This document shows positions 35,080 to 46,769 of a stretch of DNA of 64,000 nucleotides, one piece after another (position 1 is the first letter of the stretch; each line of letters starts with the position of its first letter). Both the position numbers and the translations under genes were made by a program. Source of the stretch: Eurosta solidaginis (lineage: Eukaryota; Arthropoda; Insecta; Diptera; Tephritidae); contig NC_090323.1 in assembly GCF_040869045.1 (NCBI RefSeq), forward strand, positions 39,612,066-39,676,065. Direction: 5' to 3'. The notes under the pieces were generated by a model, which did not search any database, had not been told where the DNA came from, and saw only the letters and a program-made list of their open reading frames with translations.

Positions 35080-35930
35080 GAAAGGGTGTTATAAGAAGAC
35101 TAATAAAACATTTTTAAGCACCTCAGGAAAATCCGTCCCCATATATTCATCCCTTGGAGTTTATAAATTTGAAAAGCTCTCCTGGCTTAACATCCTTGAG
35201 TTCTGGGAGGCTTTCGAAAAAGGGCTTTCCAAGAAACTTTATTCTGCTTCGACAGTGTGCTGGGCATTTTCCGTTTCCTCCGCCTCCGGACGCTTGGAGT
35301 TGCGACAGGAGGTATTGTGTTCCAGTCACATCCGTGCCGCATGTACCCCAATTGTCTTATGCCCCGTGAATACCGGGGCTACTCTGGATATATCCCTTCT
35401 GTTCGTCTTAAAGACAGCTATAGATCGTTTTTCATTATACAATCGCCACATGCTCTTGGAAACTCTACAGGACCGCAACCGATTCCACCTATTGTTGGCC
35501 TCGCTCAACCAGTACTGGGAGATGCGACCCTTGATGAGTCCGAGGGGTGCAAGGACCTCCTTACTCTGTATGTTTCGATGCCCCGGCACCCATATCAGGG
35601 TAACGATCTACAGGCTCGCCAGAATAAGGGCGCTCTCCCTACACTACCCAACCAGGTTTGATGATATCGTCTCTGACGCGAGGGCCCCAAGAGCCGCCTG
35701 GGTATCGGAGAAAATGGCTACTCTGTTACCGTTACCATTGATATCCATTAACGCTTTACGCGCCTCTTGGATAGCGAAATTCTCAGCTTGAAACACGCTT
35801 GGCGAGTCGGTAAACCGGATACATAAGGACGTGGGGGGCATAGTTGCAAATACTACCGCTCCCACTCCGCAAGTCATTTTAGATCCGTCCGTGAAAACCG
35901 AGATGTCGAATCTCTGAGTGTCGTATCTAC
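35080..35930 (-). pseudogene. R1/LOA-like non-LTR element, RNase H and C-terminus
   Basis: Minus-strand 35644-35877 encodes SVFQAENFAIQEARKAL and VAIFSDTQAALGALA, the second and third RNase H motifs. 35326-35589 continues with MPGHRNIQ and ends VFTGHKTIGVHAARM. 35147-35329 carries GKCPAHCRSRIKFLGKPFF and LKDVKPGELFKFI, the C-terminal tail. Pieces are in different frames. It differs from the family at 60 kb and was carried into or inserted in the Harbinger-like element. Confidence 0.72.
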
Positions 35931-36109
35931 AAATTATCTAAGTAATAAAAAACCAATGTTGCCGTACAAAAAAGCCTACCTTGGGGTAGGCGGCCTTAAA
36001 CTGTGACTGAAAAACTGCTCAGTAGTTTAACTGGAGTTTAAATTTTACTAGAGTTTAAGTAAACTTTGTTTAAGCTAAGCTTACCAACTACTTAAAAACC
36101 GGCCTAAAT

Positions 36110-37030
36110 GTGCCAAACAACAAGAATATTCCATCAACTTTCGTGGAGATTGGAAATATCGAGTTTTTGAAGTGGGAACAATTGACGTGGAAGGCCGGCA
36201 ATAAGAAATGGATTTATTTTTAGAGTAAATAACAGAAACTATTAAAAATGGCACAAATCAATGAAACCTTTATGTAAGTTATATGAGGAGTTTTTAAGGT
36301 GAATAAAAAGACCCAGTAAAATGGGACAATTCAATGAAACCTTAATGAAAGTTATATGGGGAATGCCATTTTATAGAACTTTTTGTTTGTACTTCATTTT
36401 TCGGATATGTTTAGGCGTTTATCATTTAATCACACTTAAAATAAACTCATTTCTGGTTTTTCATATGAGGAAAACAATTTTTTTTTTTTGGTGGAAAAAT
36501 CTAGGGATTTTCTAACACAAATAAGGGGAAAAATGGAAAAAATTATAAAATTTCGTGGAGTTTTTTCTTAATTCGATGGCATTACTGGTTAAAGTTAGTG
36601 TAAGTGTTTGTGTTTCATTCACGTTTGTTTTTTCTTTTTATTTCCCTTATTTAGCTTCTTAAAAAAAAGTCTGAATGTGCGGAAAATGTAACAAACTCAC
36701 TTCGAGTTTCATAAACTTCCGAGTGTTAATTTTTTTCTTTTGAAATCTTTTTATTTTGCCACTTTATTTCTGCCCTAACGTCCAGCAAGTGTGCTTATTA
36801 TGCCAATCAAATATTTTTAGCGCAATTCAATAGACACCACCTCTTTCAGAGCCACGAATGAAATGGGGGAAAAAAGAACAAAAAAAAGTAAGAGTGAGCA
36901 TTAAAAGTAGTCTGAAACGAAAACGGTATACAATTAAAATGAGAAAAAAAATTTTATAAATACCTCATTAAAACTAAAAAGACGATGAAAGGGAGAGGAA
37001 AAATGTTTAAACGCAGTGGAAATTTTTTTC
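36110..37030. other. AT-rich spacer, nothing recognised
   Basis: Long A/T runs, no supported gene. Confidence 0.35.
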
Positions 37031-37034
37031 TTAG

Positions 37035-37560
37035 ACTAGGTTGTACTGGCCAGTCCATAAGGACCTCACGTAGACTTAATGAGTCTATAGTGTTACCAGA
37101 AATTTGAACAACAACCAAACTGAAACAACCCTATCAGAAACCAGTACATATATTATAAAATAGCTTGGTTCTCTTGGCAAGCACTAGAAGCTCTATGCTA
37201 TTTGCTGCTTTTAGATCTGATAGCTCTGCCACTACTTATAGATGGAGTCTTAACCTTGCAAGCGCAGAGGCACGAGCACAAAACGTGCTCGACCGTTTCC
37301 TCCTCCATCCAAAACTTCCTACATCTGCTTCAATAACTAAGCCTAGTTGGAAACCATGTGAAGCCAGAAGACAGTGTTCAGTCAGATACTCCTTCATGAA
37401 GCTACAGTCCCTTCTTTTCAATGATAATAGTCAATTTGTTAGGCTAAGGCTGTAAGAGCTGCACATGATCTTTGACACTTTACAGCCTCGCTACTACAAC
37501 TCCCAAATCGGGCAAAATGGCGCCCAAATCCTCTATCCCTAACTCTTGGGGAAGTGTTTC
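37035..37560 (-). mobile_element. LOA/R1-like non-LTR element, 3' end (copy 3)
   Basis: Left end GGTTGTACTGGCCAGTCC, CCTCACGTAGACTTAATG matches the family 3' end. Minus-strand 37236-37421 encodes MKEYLTEHCLLASHGFQLG...RRKRSSTF..ASALARLRL, the C-terminal zinc-knuckle region with its cysteines mostly lost. No RT or RNase H left in this copy. Confidence 0.62.
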
Positions 37561-37969
37561 TGTGCCTATAACAAAAACTATAAGTTTTCAAGAATTTAAC
37601 AATATCTCGCAGTTAAATAAACGTCGTAGCTGAAGATCACACAGACTACTCAATACTGAAGTTGGGCTGGTCCTGAACGTAAGCTACCACTTGACAGGCG
37701 CGATATTCATTGCTCTGGAGCAGAGCGTTCACAGTTCTTTGTTGTAGTACATCTCCATACCGCTAAGACACTTCTGTATCACAGAACTTATGAGTTAATT
37801 TAAAGAGAGTAACAAGACATTTACGCCGATCAAGAGAAAATCAATTATATTGACCGGACCTTACCAAAGATAAGCCAGGACAAAAAATTTGTTAGGATAG
37901 GAAGTATTGGGCAAATGTTGAACCGTTGCATAAAAAGCCAGGCCATATATTCGTGATTCGCGCCAGTGG

Positions 37970-38350
37970 GGAGCACCAATGCAAAACGAGCCCTCCTCCA
38001 ACTGTCTCTTTCAACTCAGTGGAAATGTCTCTTTTCTCTGTTTCCAAATACGGAAATTGATAGCAATACCTATATAATTTTAATTAGGCATCTAAGTCTC
38101 TAGGCACCGTCCAATGGTCCCTCGACATGATCCACAATTTCGAGGCATATATCAGGAGAGATATGATGAGAGCCTTATAGATAATATTTTAGTTAGGAAA
38201 TTTCCTACTCGGCCGAAATTAGTATCTACTTGAATTATTCTCGGTTTGATTTGTAAGCTGATATTGTTCGCTCTTGGTACAAGAACGCGAGTAGCCGAAG
38301 TTCGTCAAAGCCTCGAATTCAAAGCTTTCAGCAGTCACGTGGTGACAATA
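37970..38350 (-). pseudogene. RTE-like non-LTR fragment
   Basis: The plus strand shows phrases such as ATATATCAGGAGAGATATGA and GAGAGCCTTATAG with antisense coding character, and the same layout recurs at 43640-44060. Frames are broken and the assignment rests on resemblance to the C-terminal part of RTE/BovB-type reverse transcriptases common in flies. Confidence 0.4.
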
Positions 38351-38354
38351 TTTA

Positions 38355-38680
38355 TCACTGAATCCGTGATTTCTAGGTACTATGTCTACTGCTGAATGTC
38401 ACAGCAAGCAGGCAGCGATGCATAGCCGCAGCACTTTCCTGCGACATATAGCAGTAGATAGCAGCACAAATCACGGATTTACTGATTCGTATGGTCGCAG
38501 CTTATTGTTTTGTTGTGAAGAGCTGCGACTGGGTCTGTGATTTGTCCTATTGGTAAGCGTGACTATGAACTCCAATTTAGCTCGTATCATTCTTATATCA
38601 CTATACAGTCACAGTGACGTATAAAAATCACTGCGGCTGAGAGGACACCGTCACAGTTCACATTGTATCCAACAATTTGC
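38355..38680. repeat. Hairpin-rich foldback segment
   Basis: AATCCGTGATTTCTAGG at 38361 pairs with CACAAATCACGGATT ending at about 38483, and TCTACTGCTG pairs with CAGTAGA inside it. A second hairpin, GTCGCAGCT...AGCTGCGAC, follows at about 38494-38530. The segment lies inside or beside the RTE-like fragment and may be a small MITE. Confidence 0.5.
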
Positions 38681-39384
38681 GTGATCTGTCAACTCTATTA
38701 TATACCCAGACGTAAGCAAATATTGAACAACTTGTTTTTGATTATAATTATTATTTGACAAAATGCTGTTTCCTTAAATTTCATGACCCCATTTTGCCTT
38801 TATAAACACATACCCACCCCTACGTATGTTTATTGGGTAGTGACCTAAATCTGAAGGGTTAGATTATCAAGCTTATGTCAACAAACCCTAACTAAAACAC
38901 GCAAGAGCAATTTAAAAATCAATTCGCGCAAGCAAATTTTCAGAAACGCCTACTTTTGTTGGTAAAACCGGTTAACTAGTAATAATAAATAATTTCAGGA
39001 ATTTTCGCTCTAATCCCGGTGTTCGTTTTATTTATTGTAAAATATACCAACAGTATATATTGAAAGGGAAAACTACATCGAAAAATCTGTAAACATGAAT
39101 TTAATCAATTTTAGGCAGATGAAAAAAAAAAAACATGAGAATAAGTCAATGCACGAGTAAACAAAAGAAACACTTGCATGTATAACATGTCTAACAGAAA
39201 TAAATATTTGAATTATTTTTCATAGCTGTCAAGCTATATGTTGCTTAAAATTGCCTACATTTGAGCGCACAACCTAGAAATTTGTGTAAACAACATGCGA
39301 ACTTTTTATGATATTTGCTAAGTAAAATAGAGAATCAACATTTTGAACATTTTTACGGCGTGTACAAGCGGATATTTGATTTTA
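38681..39384. other. AT-rich spacer, nothing recognised
   Basis: No supported feature. Confidence 0.35.
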
Positions 39385-39394
39385 TGAGGGTGAT

Positions 39395-40480
39395 CATGAT
39401 ACAAAAAATTTAGGTAGTTTCTTTTAGTGTGACGTTAGCCACTTGACTTTTGCGGGGACAATGACAATTTCACCAAAAACAAGCTACCAGATTTAAAAAT
39501 GTTAAGAAATTTTCTAATTATGATGGATTTCATATTAACGAATACGATTAAATTACTTTCATAGATATTTTAAATAAAAAAGAAAAAAACAATGAGTCCC
39601 ATGCCTTGGAAATATTTTAATACGAAATATCAGTCTAGAGAAAAAGGTTTTTAATAAGTTTTTCGAGCTCCCGAAAATTGTTTTCGTAGAAGAAACATGG
39701 CTCGAAGTATGCAAAGCAAAGGAATATAGCCTTCTTAAGTGTTCGTACGTTTACTCAGAACATTTTGACAAAACATACACGTTTGTCAATTGCTTGCTCA
39801 AAGTAGGTCCTTATAAACCAACACCGCAATTTCTTTATAAATTGACAAGTCCACATTTTTTGTGGTTTTCTCTATTTTATAATTCAAGCGTTGCGCTTTG
39901 GGAGGGAATTGTCAAACCATTTTTAGGTAGAACTTTACCCTGTATCTCTGCAGGTTAGCCGCTAGTTATGAGAGTGTTTTTGCCCGTTGTATCAGGGGTC
40001 ACCTTGGGGCAGCCTCGCCTATACACATTCTGTGCCCTTTTAGCATTGACATAGATGTGCAGACTTTGGAGGTACACTTTTTCTCAACATACCTCGAGAA
40101 ATATCCACTGTAGAGGCATGATAATAGGGCCATTCTAGAACAATAGGAAATTTCGTGTATTTTTTTTCTGTCTAGGGGTCATGCTGCCATAAATATACGA
40201 GTCATTAACCAATGTATGAGTCATTATCCACTATTTTTCAATAAAATTGCATGTTGCACATAAATCGTGCTAAAAGCATATTATTATTGTCTCAGATGAC
40301 CATTGCGTTTTCATCCTAAAGGAAATTTCCATCTCGAAAAACCACAATTTTGCTTTAAACAGTAACGGTATGACAACGGCAAAACAACATTCTGGCAAAA
40401 CAACAAACATTATGTAACTTCAAAGATCACCAAATACGTCAAAAAATTTTGAGTGGAACTACCTTCTTTTTTGTATCATG
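39395..40480 (+). mobile_element. P-superfamily-like TIR element with 8-bp TSD
   Basis: Ends are CATGATACAAAAAA and TTTTTTGTATCATG, perfectly inverted for 14 bp, with further subterminal similarity (AGGTAGTT against AACTACCT). The 8-bp duplication AGGGTGAT lies at 39387-39394 and 40481-40488. P elements also begin CATGAT and duplicate 8 bp. Inside, 39655-39860 reads KFFELPKIVFVEETWLEVC then YSEHF and LKVGPYKPTPQFL. The order fits a THAP zinc-finger domain (conserved Trp, HF after a lost Cys, and the closing Pro-Thr), the DNA-binding domain of P transposases. The frame is short and broken, so the copy is non-autonomous. Confidence 0.7.
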
Positions 40481-40572
40481 AGGGTGATAAGGAAAATGAG
40501 CTTTATATGTATCAGAAGCCGCAAAGTATGCAAAGTTTTTTTTTTAAGCGGCAGTTGGAAAAATAGTAATCA

Positions 40573-41483
40573 GCCCAATTATAAACCAAAATTCCGTGCG
40601 AGTTTTTTCCCTTCTCCCATTCCTCGTATTATAAATAAAAATTCCTTGTGAGTTTTTTCACTTCTCCCTTTCCTCCTATTCTGAACAATGTTCGAAAAAG
40701 CGGAAACCGGTTATGGGAGAAAAGTAGGTATTATGAATGTGAGGGAGAGGGAGATTTCTCTGCCATTTCATAGGAGTTTTTTCACTAGTTAAATTAAAGG
40801 GAATGCATCAAAATATTTAAAGGAAATTAGTTCTTTTAAGAAAGAACACTTATTTGTACAAATTTGTGCTAAAATATGTATGTACATTCTACCACAATAT
40901 TCTCACTGTTAATACAACAACAACTACAACCACAATATTCTTTATTTTAAGTCGAAAAGTATATCATAAGCAACGGAAGAGCTCTTCGTATATTTGATGC
41001 AGCCATCCAGAAATTGCGCAAGGATTTTTAAGAAGGCTTAAATAGAGTTTGGCATATGACGAAGGACGAATTCAACTCAACTTGGCCGCCAGAAAATTGC
41101 TTTGCTGGATGAAAGCAGGCAACTCCGGCAGATTTGTGTTATGCGGCCGTCTTCTTCTTATGTTCCGCTGTTGATGTTGCTGTGGCACCAATTTATTACT
41201 CATTTCAGTGAATACCACATGAAATGCAATAAATACTGTGCATTGTTTATATTTTATTTCTTAATTTGCAACAAATTTGCAACAGTAATTAAACTTTTCA
41301 ATTTTTTAAACAAAATAAGAAATGTGCAACGAAATTTCAATTGACAAAACAGCTTACTTCGAAAATTCGAAATTCCTATTCCCCAATTATTGTTCTCCCT
41401 AGGAGAACAGAATTGGAGGAATTTTTCCGCGGGAATAAAAAAATCCGCGAGAACAAAATTCCGCGAGAATATTTAGAATTGGT
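40573..41483. mobile_element. Possible TIR element with imperfect ends
   Basis: GCCCAATTATAAA at the left and TTTAGAATTGGTC at the right are near-inverted, and GAGTTTTTTCCCTTCTCCC-type blocks recur just inside the left end. Near 41382-41440 there is a palindrome GTTCTCCCTAGGAGAAC and repeated CCGCG(A/G)GAA. Flanking triplets are TCA and TGA, not identical, so no target duplication is proved. Confidence 0.35.
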
Positions 41484-41585
41484 CTGAATATATATTTGGA
41501 AGCATGCTGTTTTCAAGCTGAAGCATAGCTGCTATGGTATTACTCAAATATTTAAACATAACGGGATGGATATAGTGGAACGATA

Positions 41586-42665
41586 TTCCCACCAAGGTTA
41601 ATGTGTATGCGTACGCTGACGATATTCAGTTGTATTTGTCTAGTGAGTTTACTGATATATGTGACTTATGTTGTCGAGTAAATAGCGATTTGTCATCCAT
41701 ATTATGTTGGGCGAATGACAATGGCCTATGTCTCAATGCTTCAAAATCATACATGTTACCTATTGCTAAGAAAAACATATCCAGCCTTCAAATACCTGCA
41801 ATAATTATTGGTAATTCTAACGTGAAGACCGTCAATAAAGTAAAGAATCTTGATATATTGATTAATTCCAGTCTTAACGGCAGAGACTATATTAACGCCG
41901 TTATGGGTAAGGTTTATGGCACTTTGCGTAATCTGAGGCAGTCCGCGCCCTACACTTCCCTTCAAATTAGGAGAAAGCTAGCCATACATCTTATTATGCC
42001 AATCATAACCTACTCAGAGTTGGTATACAACGCATTAGACTCGAGCTCTGCCCATAAAATGGAGGTTGCTTTCAACCACGTCACTCGGTATGTGTATGGC
42101 TTACACAAATTTGACCATGTATCTACATGGAGATCTCGTCTATTAGGTTGCAACCTAACTGAGTATCAAAAGGCAAGGAGTTGCATATTTTTATTCAGAC
42201 TAATCTTAGCGAAGTCTCCCCCATACTTGTATGACAAACTTGCGTTAAATAGGTCCACCAGATCATGTACTCTGAATATACCCTGTTTTAATTATGTAGC
42301 ATCGACTAGGCTGTTCTTCGTCAACACCATACGTCTCTGGAATTCAATTCCGTCTACTGTAAGAAACTTTTTAAATCAAAACAACTATAGACGTGTTCTT
42401 TATAGTTTTTTTTCTAATAACACATAAACCAACTATCAGCATAATGCAACCTATCCTCTACTGACTTCTTACCTTCCTTTTTCTATGCCTTTTATACTTA
42501 AGCTATTTATCCTGTTTCAAATTTTTTAAATTAATTATATGTATGTATACTTATAAATGAATATGATTCACTTGACTTGTAATAATTTTGTGTTGTACGA
42601 TAAAAGATTCTGTTATCTTACTGTACTAATAACGAACTCTTAAATAAATGAAATTAAATGAAATG
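41586..42665 (+). mobile_element. 5'-truncated non-LTR retrotransposon (CR1/jockey group)
   Basis: The segment opens inside the reverse transcriptase just before the YADD box, runs 274 codons to a stop at 42425-42427, and continues through about 240 bp of 3' untranslated sequence to a tail of AAATGAAATTAAATGAAATG at about 42646-42665. Loss of everything 5' to the palm is the usual result of incomplete target-primed reverse transcription. The open frame without any stop implies a fairly recent insertion. Confidence 0.8.
41603..42427 (+). CDS. Reverse transcriptase C-terminal half (partial)
   Basis: Starts within the palm: YADDIQLYLSSE at residues 4-15 is the catalytic box. NGLCLNASKS (residues 40-49) is the following conserved strand, LGCNLTEYQKARS lies mid-way, and TRLFFVNTIRLWNSIP at about residues 238-253 is the signature of the C-terminal end of this RT group. 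No stop or frameshift breaks the 274 codons. The fingers and first catalytic Asp are missing, so it cannot polymerise; the first Met is only the first in frame. Confidence 0.82.
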   Translation: MYAYADDIQLYLSSEFTDICDLCCRVNSDLSSILCWANDNGLCLNASKSYMLPIAKKNISSLQIPAIIIGNSNVKTVNKVKNLDILINSSLNGRDYINAVMGKVYGTLRNLRQSAPYTSLQIRRKLAIHLIMPIITYSELVYNALDSSSAHKMEVAFNHVTRYVYGLHKFDHVSTWRSRLLGCNLTEYQKARSCIFLFRLILAKSPPYLYDKLALNRSTRSCTLNIPCFNYVASTRLFFVNTIRLWNSIPSTVRNFLNQNNYRRVLYSFFSNNT

Positions 42666-42669
42666 AAAG

Positions 42670-43245
42670 GGGCTATTACTTAAACATTCGTCAGACTTGT
42701 TATAGTGCTTCATATTGGGTGATTTACGAGCTATCTCAAAAAACGCAGCGGTGACGCTAATTATTGTCCAAGGAACTCGTCATACTAATCAGCCAACCAG
42801 ATAGAAAGGTACCCGCTGAATCACCATTTCCTACGACTGGTGAGAATCAAATGAAATTTTAAAACAGACGTTCATTATACTCTGACCTCCGGGCGATTTT
42901 TTGATCTAAATTTATTTCCTTTCCTAGTGATCATGAACCAAAAACATCATTTATTGCATCACTGAGTCCATTTGGTAATAATATCTTTTGGCAGAAAGTC
43001 GGCGTTGGCTGAATATTAAGATTTTTTTACCAATGAGTCCAGCCGCTGCAAAACGCATTGAACTTCGTAGAGGACTGGCCACGAGAAATGAGTCTGAAAG
43101 TAGGCTCTGGAAGTTGTGATTAACCTACTCCCGATAGACTTGTATATTAAAATCAAGAAAATGGTTATGCAGTTGGATGTGATGCAGTCTTGTTCTGGGA
43201 AGTCATCAAATTTGGATTTGCCTTTTGGTCGCCATTTGCTCACGC
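42670..43245. other. Spacer, nothing recognised
   Basis: No supported feature. Confidence 0.3.
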
Positions 43246-43249
43246 TTAC

Positions 43250-44060
43250 GTCAACTAGATTCTGCTACTCCGGCGCTCTCCCCAGACGACATTGTCTCCA
43301 TTACAAGCCCAGGCAGACACGAATGGGACGATATCTCTAGACTCAGAGCAAATGGTCCTCTTCACGGATGATCACACACTTGGTTAGCAGACGATCTTTC
43401 AATCTTCTTCAGTATACGGCTGCAGATCCATCATTGTTAATGCCGATTTGAGAAACTCACCTTTTTGACAATTAACTCTGACATTCACTAACAATGCCGT
43501 ACAGGGCAGGAACACTGCTATTTTCACAGCAGTGATTTGGGTCTCAGGCATTAATAGTGTATCTGCGAATTGTGGTGCCAACGTACTATCGTGTAAGGGT
43601 ACTTCATAGAATTCTCCTCTCGTTGCGTACAAATACTAGTTCGAATGATTTTTCACCATGAAATCTCTTGCCAGAAGGATACTGGAGCTGACATTTGAGG
43701 TGCCCAAAAAACTTAACCCCATATAATTGTAAATTGACCTCATTACCCTCATCATTTGTCGCCTTACTGCCTAGGAAATGTTGGCCTTTGTGGAACGCCA
43801 AGGGAGATCAAGTCTCCCTTCATCTGTCCCTCCCAACCCAGTGGAGGTCTCTTCCTCTTTTTGGATCCATATATGAGTGCCGATTGGATTATCTTTCGGG
43901 TCACGATTGTTGCGTTAATTTCATATCTGCTGAAAGTTCATACAGCTCTTCATTAAATATCCTCAGACACTCGCCATCGGCATCACGGACACGACCTTGT
44001 TTTTTTTCGGAGAACTTTTCTCTTGAACACTCAAACGCTCATTTCAGGGTCTCGCATCAC
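43250..44060 (-). pseudogene. RTE-like non-LTR fragment
   Basis: Antisense coding character. Minus-strand words such as KRGRPPLGWEGQMKGDLISL, obtained across a frame change near 43820-43850, recall the RGRP..RW.D...DL..LG tail of RTE-type elements. Upstream text (TCATACAGCTCTTCATTAAA; AACTTTTCTCTTGAACACTC) also has that family's look. Heavily decayed. Confidence 0.45.
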
Positions 44061-44339
44061 TGTACATAACTTCCAGCAAGAGCATGGTTTTTGATCACCG
44101 AGAGAGAGACTGCTCAGTCCGTTTGAATGGCGCTAAGTTCGTAATTCATGTTACGTAATCGGTTCTCCTTAGATCAATGAATAAAGGATATTAATGATTT
44201 GAATGATTTCTCTGAAAGCTGGAGGTACGAAAAGGAGATAGTAACTGTTGAGCATTTCTTTTGCCTGCTCAGCGGAGCTTGACTCTGGTGAAATCAAAAA
44301 CACGCTGCACTATATTAGAGGGGCAAGTTGCACCAATTT

Positions 44340-44465
44340 TAAAATAGGGAAGAATCTAGATCATCTAGTGTTGTCGCAATGAGATAGTCGGTCTAAGTGT
44401 GCCCATAGCAACAATATGGCACTAGCCCGACCATCGCGGGAAAGAATTCATATGACCACATTGAT
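44340..44465 (-). repeat. Dispersed SINE-like repeat scrap
   Basis: Reverse complement shows CCCGCGATGGTCGGGCTAG and GTGGTCATATGAATTC, matching TCGTTCCCGAGATGGTCGG in the copy at 4756. Confidence 0.5.
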
Positions 44466-44910
44466 GTGGTTAGTGTTACTGAAGTTGGCATCATGCCGAT
44501 ATCGGTTCAGGTCATCCAACTCCCTCTGTGAGGAGCTTAGATTGGCCAAAGCCTCACTAGGTGAAGTTTGCTTACTATTGGGTCTGAGAAGCTATATATT
44601 GTTTCGGCATATCCTAGTTACCGAAAACTCTTTACGGAAGAAGGGTGCTCTTCCCGATAGGCGAAAGTTATCAAAGCGGTCCGCGCAGACAGTCGGACTA
44701 GTGGCTGAAAGTGCTAATACAAAAGCGTACCGGGCAATACGCAGCCTTTAGACTTCAAGAACATTGTTCAGATCCTTCGGAGAGTATTTTTGTGGTTAAA
44801 CAATATTAGCAATAATCAACTGTTCTAGCCTAGAATACATTTCCGAAATGCAGTTATAAAAGGGATGCTTAATCTCTCGGCATGCAGGCCAAGCGGCCAG
44901 TGTCCCGTGA

Positions 44911-45320
44911 TTAGACAGTGATGCTAAAGATTTCTTTCCTTGACGTATTTAGTGGGTTATCTGTTCTCCTGCCATCGTAATTCGGCCAAGTTTCCTTGGT
45001 TATTTTACCGGTGTTCGAATAGTACCAGTTGGAGACTGCTAACTCCTTGAATCTGTATCTATGTATGTTTCTTTTGATTGATGTAAGTGGATGATGCATT
45101 TCGACCGAATCCGTTGTCTTCAGCAGGTCCCCTGTCCTTGCAAGTTCCTCTGACTTCTCGTTGCCCTCTATGTTTCTGTATCCAGGTACCTACATAAGAG
45201 TTATGTTTGCATCCTATAACTGTGGTGTGCCCAAATGATAGCCAGCCAAGAACTTCCCACATCCGCCATACTCTGCTAAACCTTCGGAAACGTCTCTGAG
45301 GTTGCATAAACAGCAACAAT
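44911..45320 (-). pseudogene. LOA/R1-like RNase H C-terminal remnant
   Basis: Minus-strand 45059-45319 in two frames shows LGHTTVIGCN then WVPGYRNIEGNEKSEELAR, the last RNase H motif. 44911-45099 continues with SNWYYSNTGKITKETWPNYD, the linker typical of these elements. Broken by frameshifts. Confidence 0.65.
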
Positions 45321-46120
45321 CATAGTTTTTTGTTATCCTTTTCGTCTGTACATTTTTCACTTGTTCACTTCAACGAATTTAAATTCAAATTCATTCCACG
45401 TGATTGAGTTTTTCAGTACATTTTTTTAATTAACTATCAAGTCCGATTTCATTCTGCGTTCTCAATGAGTTTCTTCTTCTTTCTTCTATTTTGTTTGAAA
45501 CTTCCATTTTATTCTTAACACCAATCCAACTCTACTTTCAGTCACCGAATTCAATTTTTTCTTTTATTTCCATTTATTTCACGCCAAAATTTTCATTTCT
45601 TGACTTTTCAGCTCCACTGTAAATTTCAATAAATTGCTCGCGTTTAATATTGTACGTCGCCACTTAACTGTTTTTGTGGTTTCAACGTGGCTGTGACAGT
45701 AAATTTAATATTTCAACGAACTGTTGCCAAAACTACGCAGCACTTTCCAGAGCAACAAAAATAGCATTGCAGCCCATGATCTATGACTGTGTGGCGGCGG
45801 TGTATTCTTGAATTTAACTCAAGCAAGCCTATGAATTTGGCTGTTTCTAGAAGACTGACGCATAGTTTGGTTGTCAGTTCGGTTTGGAATGTCCATTGTT
45901 GTTTCGCTGCTTCGTTGCGGTTTGTGTGTTGTTTGTGGGTTTCCTGTTGATTGTGCGGCTCTTCCTGTCATTCACAATGCTTTTGTTGCTTGAGTAGCAT
46001 TAAATATGCAGAAAATGCAAAAAAAATAATAAGGAATAAGGAATAATAAGGAATGCAACATAAACATAATTTCTTGCTAACGATAATACCCAGGTCGCGT
46101 TGCCAACTACATATAATGAG
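45321..46120. other. AT-rich spacer, nothing recognised
   Basis: No supported gene. Short AAGGAAT repeats near 46030-46055. Confidence 0.35.
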
Positions 46121-46125
46121 TAAGT

Positions 46126-46766
46126 CCCTGCAAAAAATGCGATTAGTCTAGGATGAATCCGGAATTAGTCGCAAAGGACTATGCGACCAATGCCAGTTTT
46201 GATTTCATTGTATGAGTTGAATTGTTCCCTTTTGTTTAAGCATGTCCTATGAAGCGACTAATTGTACCCATTTATACCTGAAAGGGATCGACAGGACCAA
46301 TCCTTTTTGTACCCATGTGTGAACATATGAAGACTACTCCCTTTTCGATTCAATAAGGACTCAAATAGGGCCCAGCGAATTTTTCTTGGAAGAAGCACAA
46401 TCGAAGAGTTTGCCAAGCCACCAAATATATTTGATGTAAGTTCGCCCGCTTTTCAAAAAGGAATAAAAAAAATTATCCGAAAATTCAACCCTAATTCCGG
46501 CGTAGTCGTTAAGTCCTAGTAATTTAGGTTCGGTATAGGGCTCCGAATTTTTCTTAAGTAATTCGATTCCATCACCTGTCATCTTTTTTATTTTACTCCC
46601 TTCGTCGCCGTTTTTTTTTTTTATTTCTTAAAATGAGCTACATAGATTTCAAACTGACTAATCCCAACTGTACCCGAAACTGACTAAAGGGGATCATTTA
46701 TGCCTAAATGTAGACAAACTCGGAGACCAATCTCTTTAGGGATTACTCGCACGATTTTTTGCAGGG
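46126..46766. mobile_element. 641-bp TIR element ending CCCTGCAAAAAAT
   Basis: CCCTGCAAAAAATGCGATTAG at the left is inverted at the right as CGCACGATTTTTTGCAGGG. Subterminal GGGATTA/TAATCCC and GACTAA words repeat inwards on both sides. No transposase frame. No clear target duplication, so the superfamily is undecided. Confidence 0.6.
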
Positions 46767-46769
46767 TTG

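Larger units (their letters stand above)
34102..36104. mobile_element. Harbinger-like TIR element, TAA target site
   Basis: Ends GGCCCGGTTTTCCAGTAC and, inverted on the right, CTTAAAAACCGGCC, flanked by TAA on both sides (34099-34101, 36105-36107). Both subterminal regions are rich in GTTAAAC/GTTTAAC and AAGCTTAAG-like words in inverted arrangement. TAA duplications and GG-starting ends fit PIF/Harbinger MITEs. No Harbinger transposase is visible; the interior carries a non-LTR fragment and short repeats near 34680-34880. Confidence 0.65.

Noticed and set aside
35078..35791. 237-codon plus-strand open frame
   Set aside because: It is antisense to the RNase H/C-terminal region of a minus-strand non-LTR element that has clear motifs.
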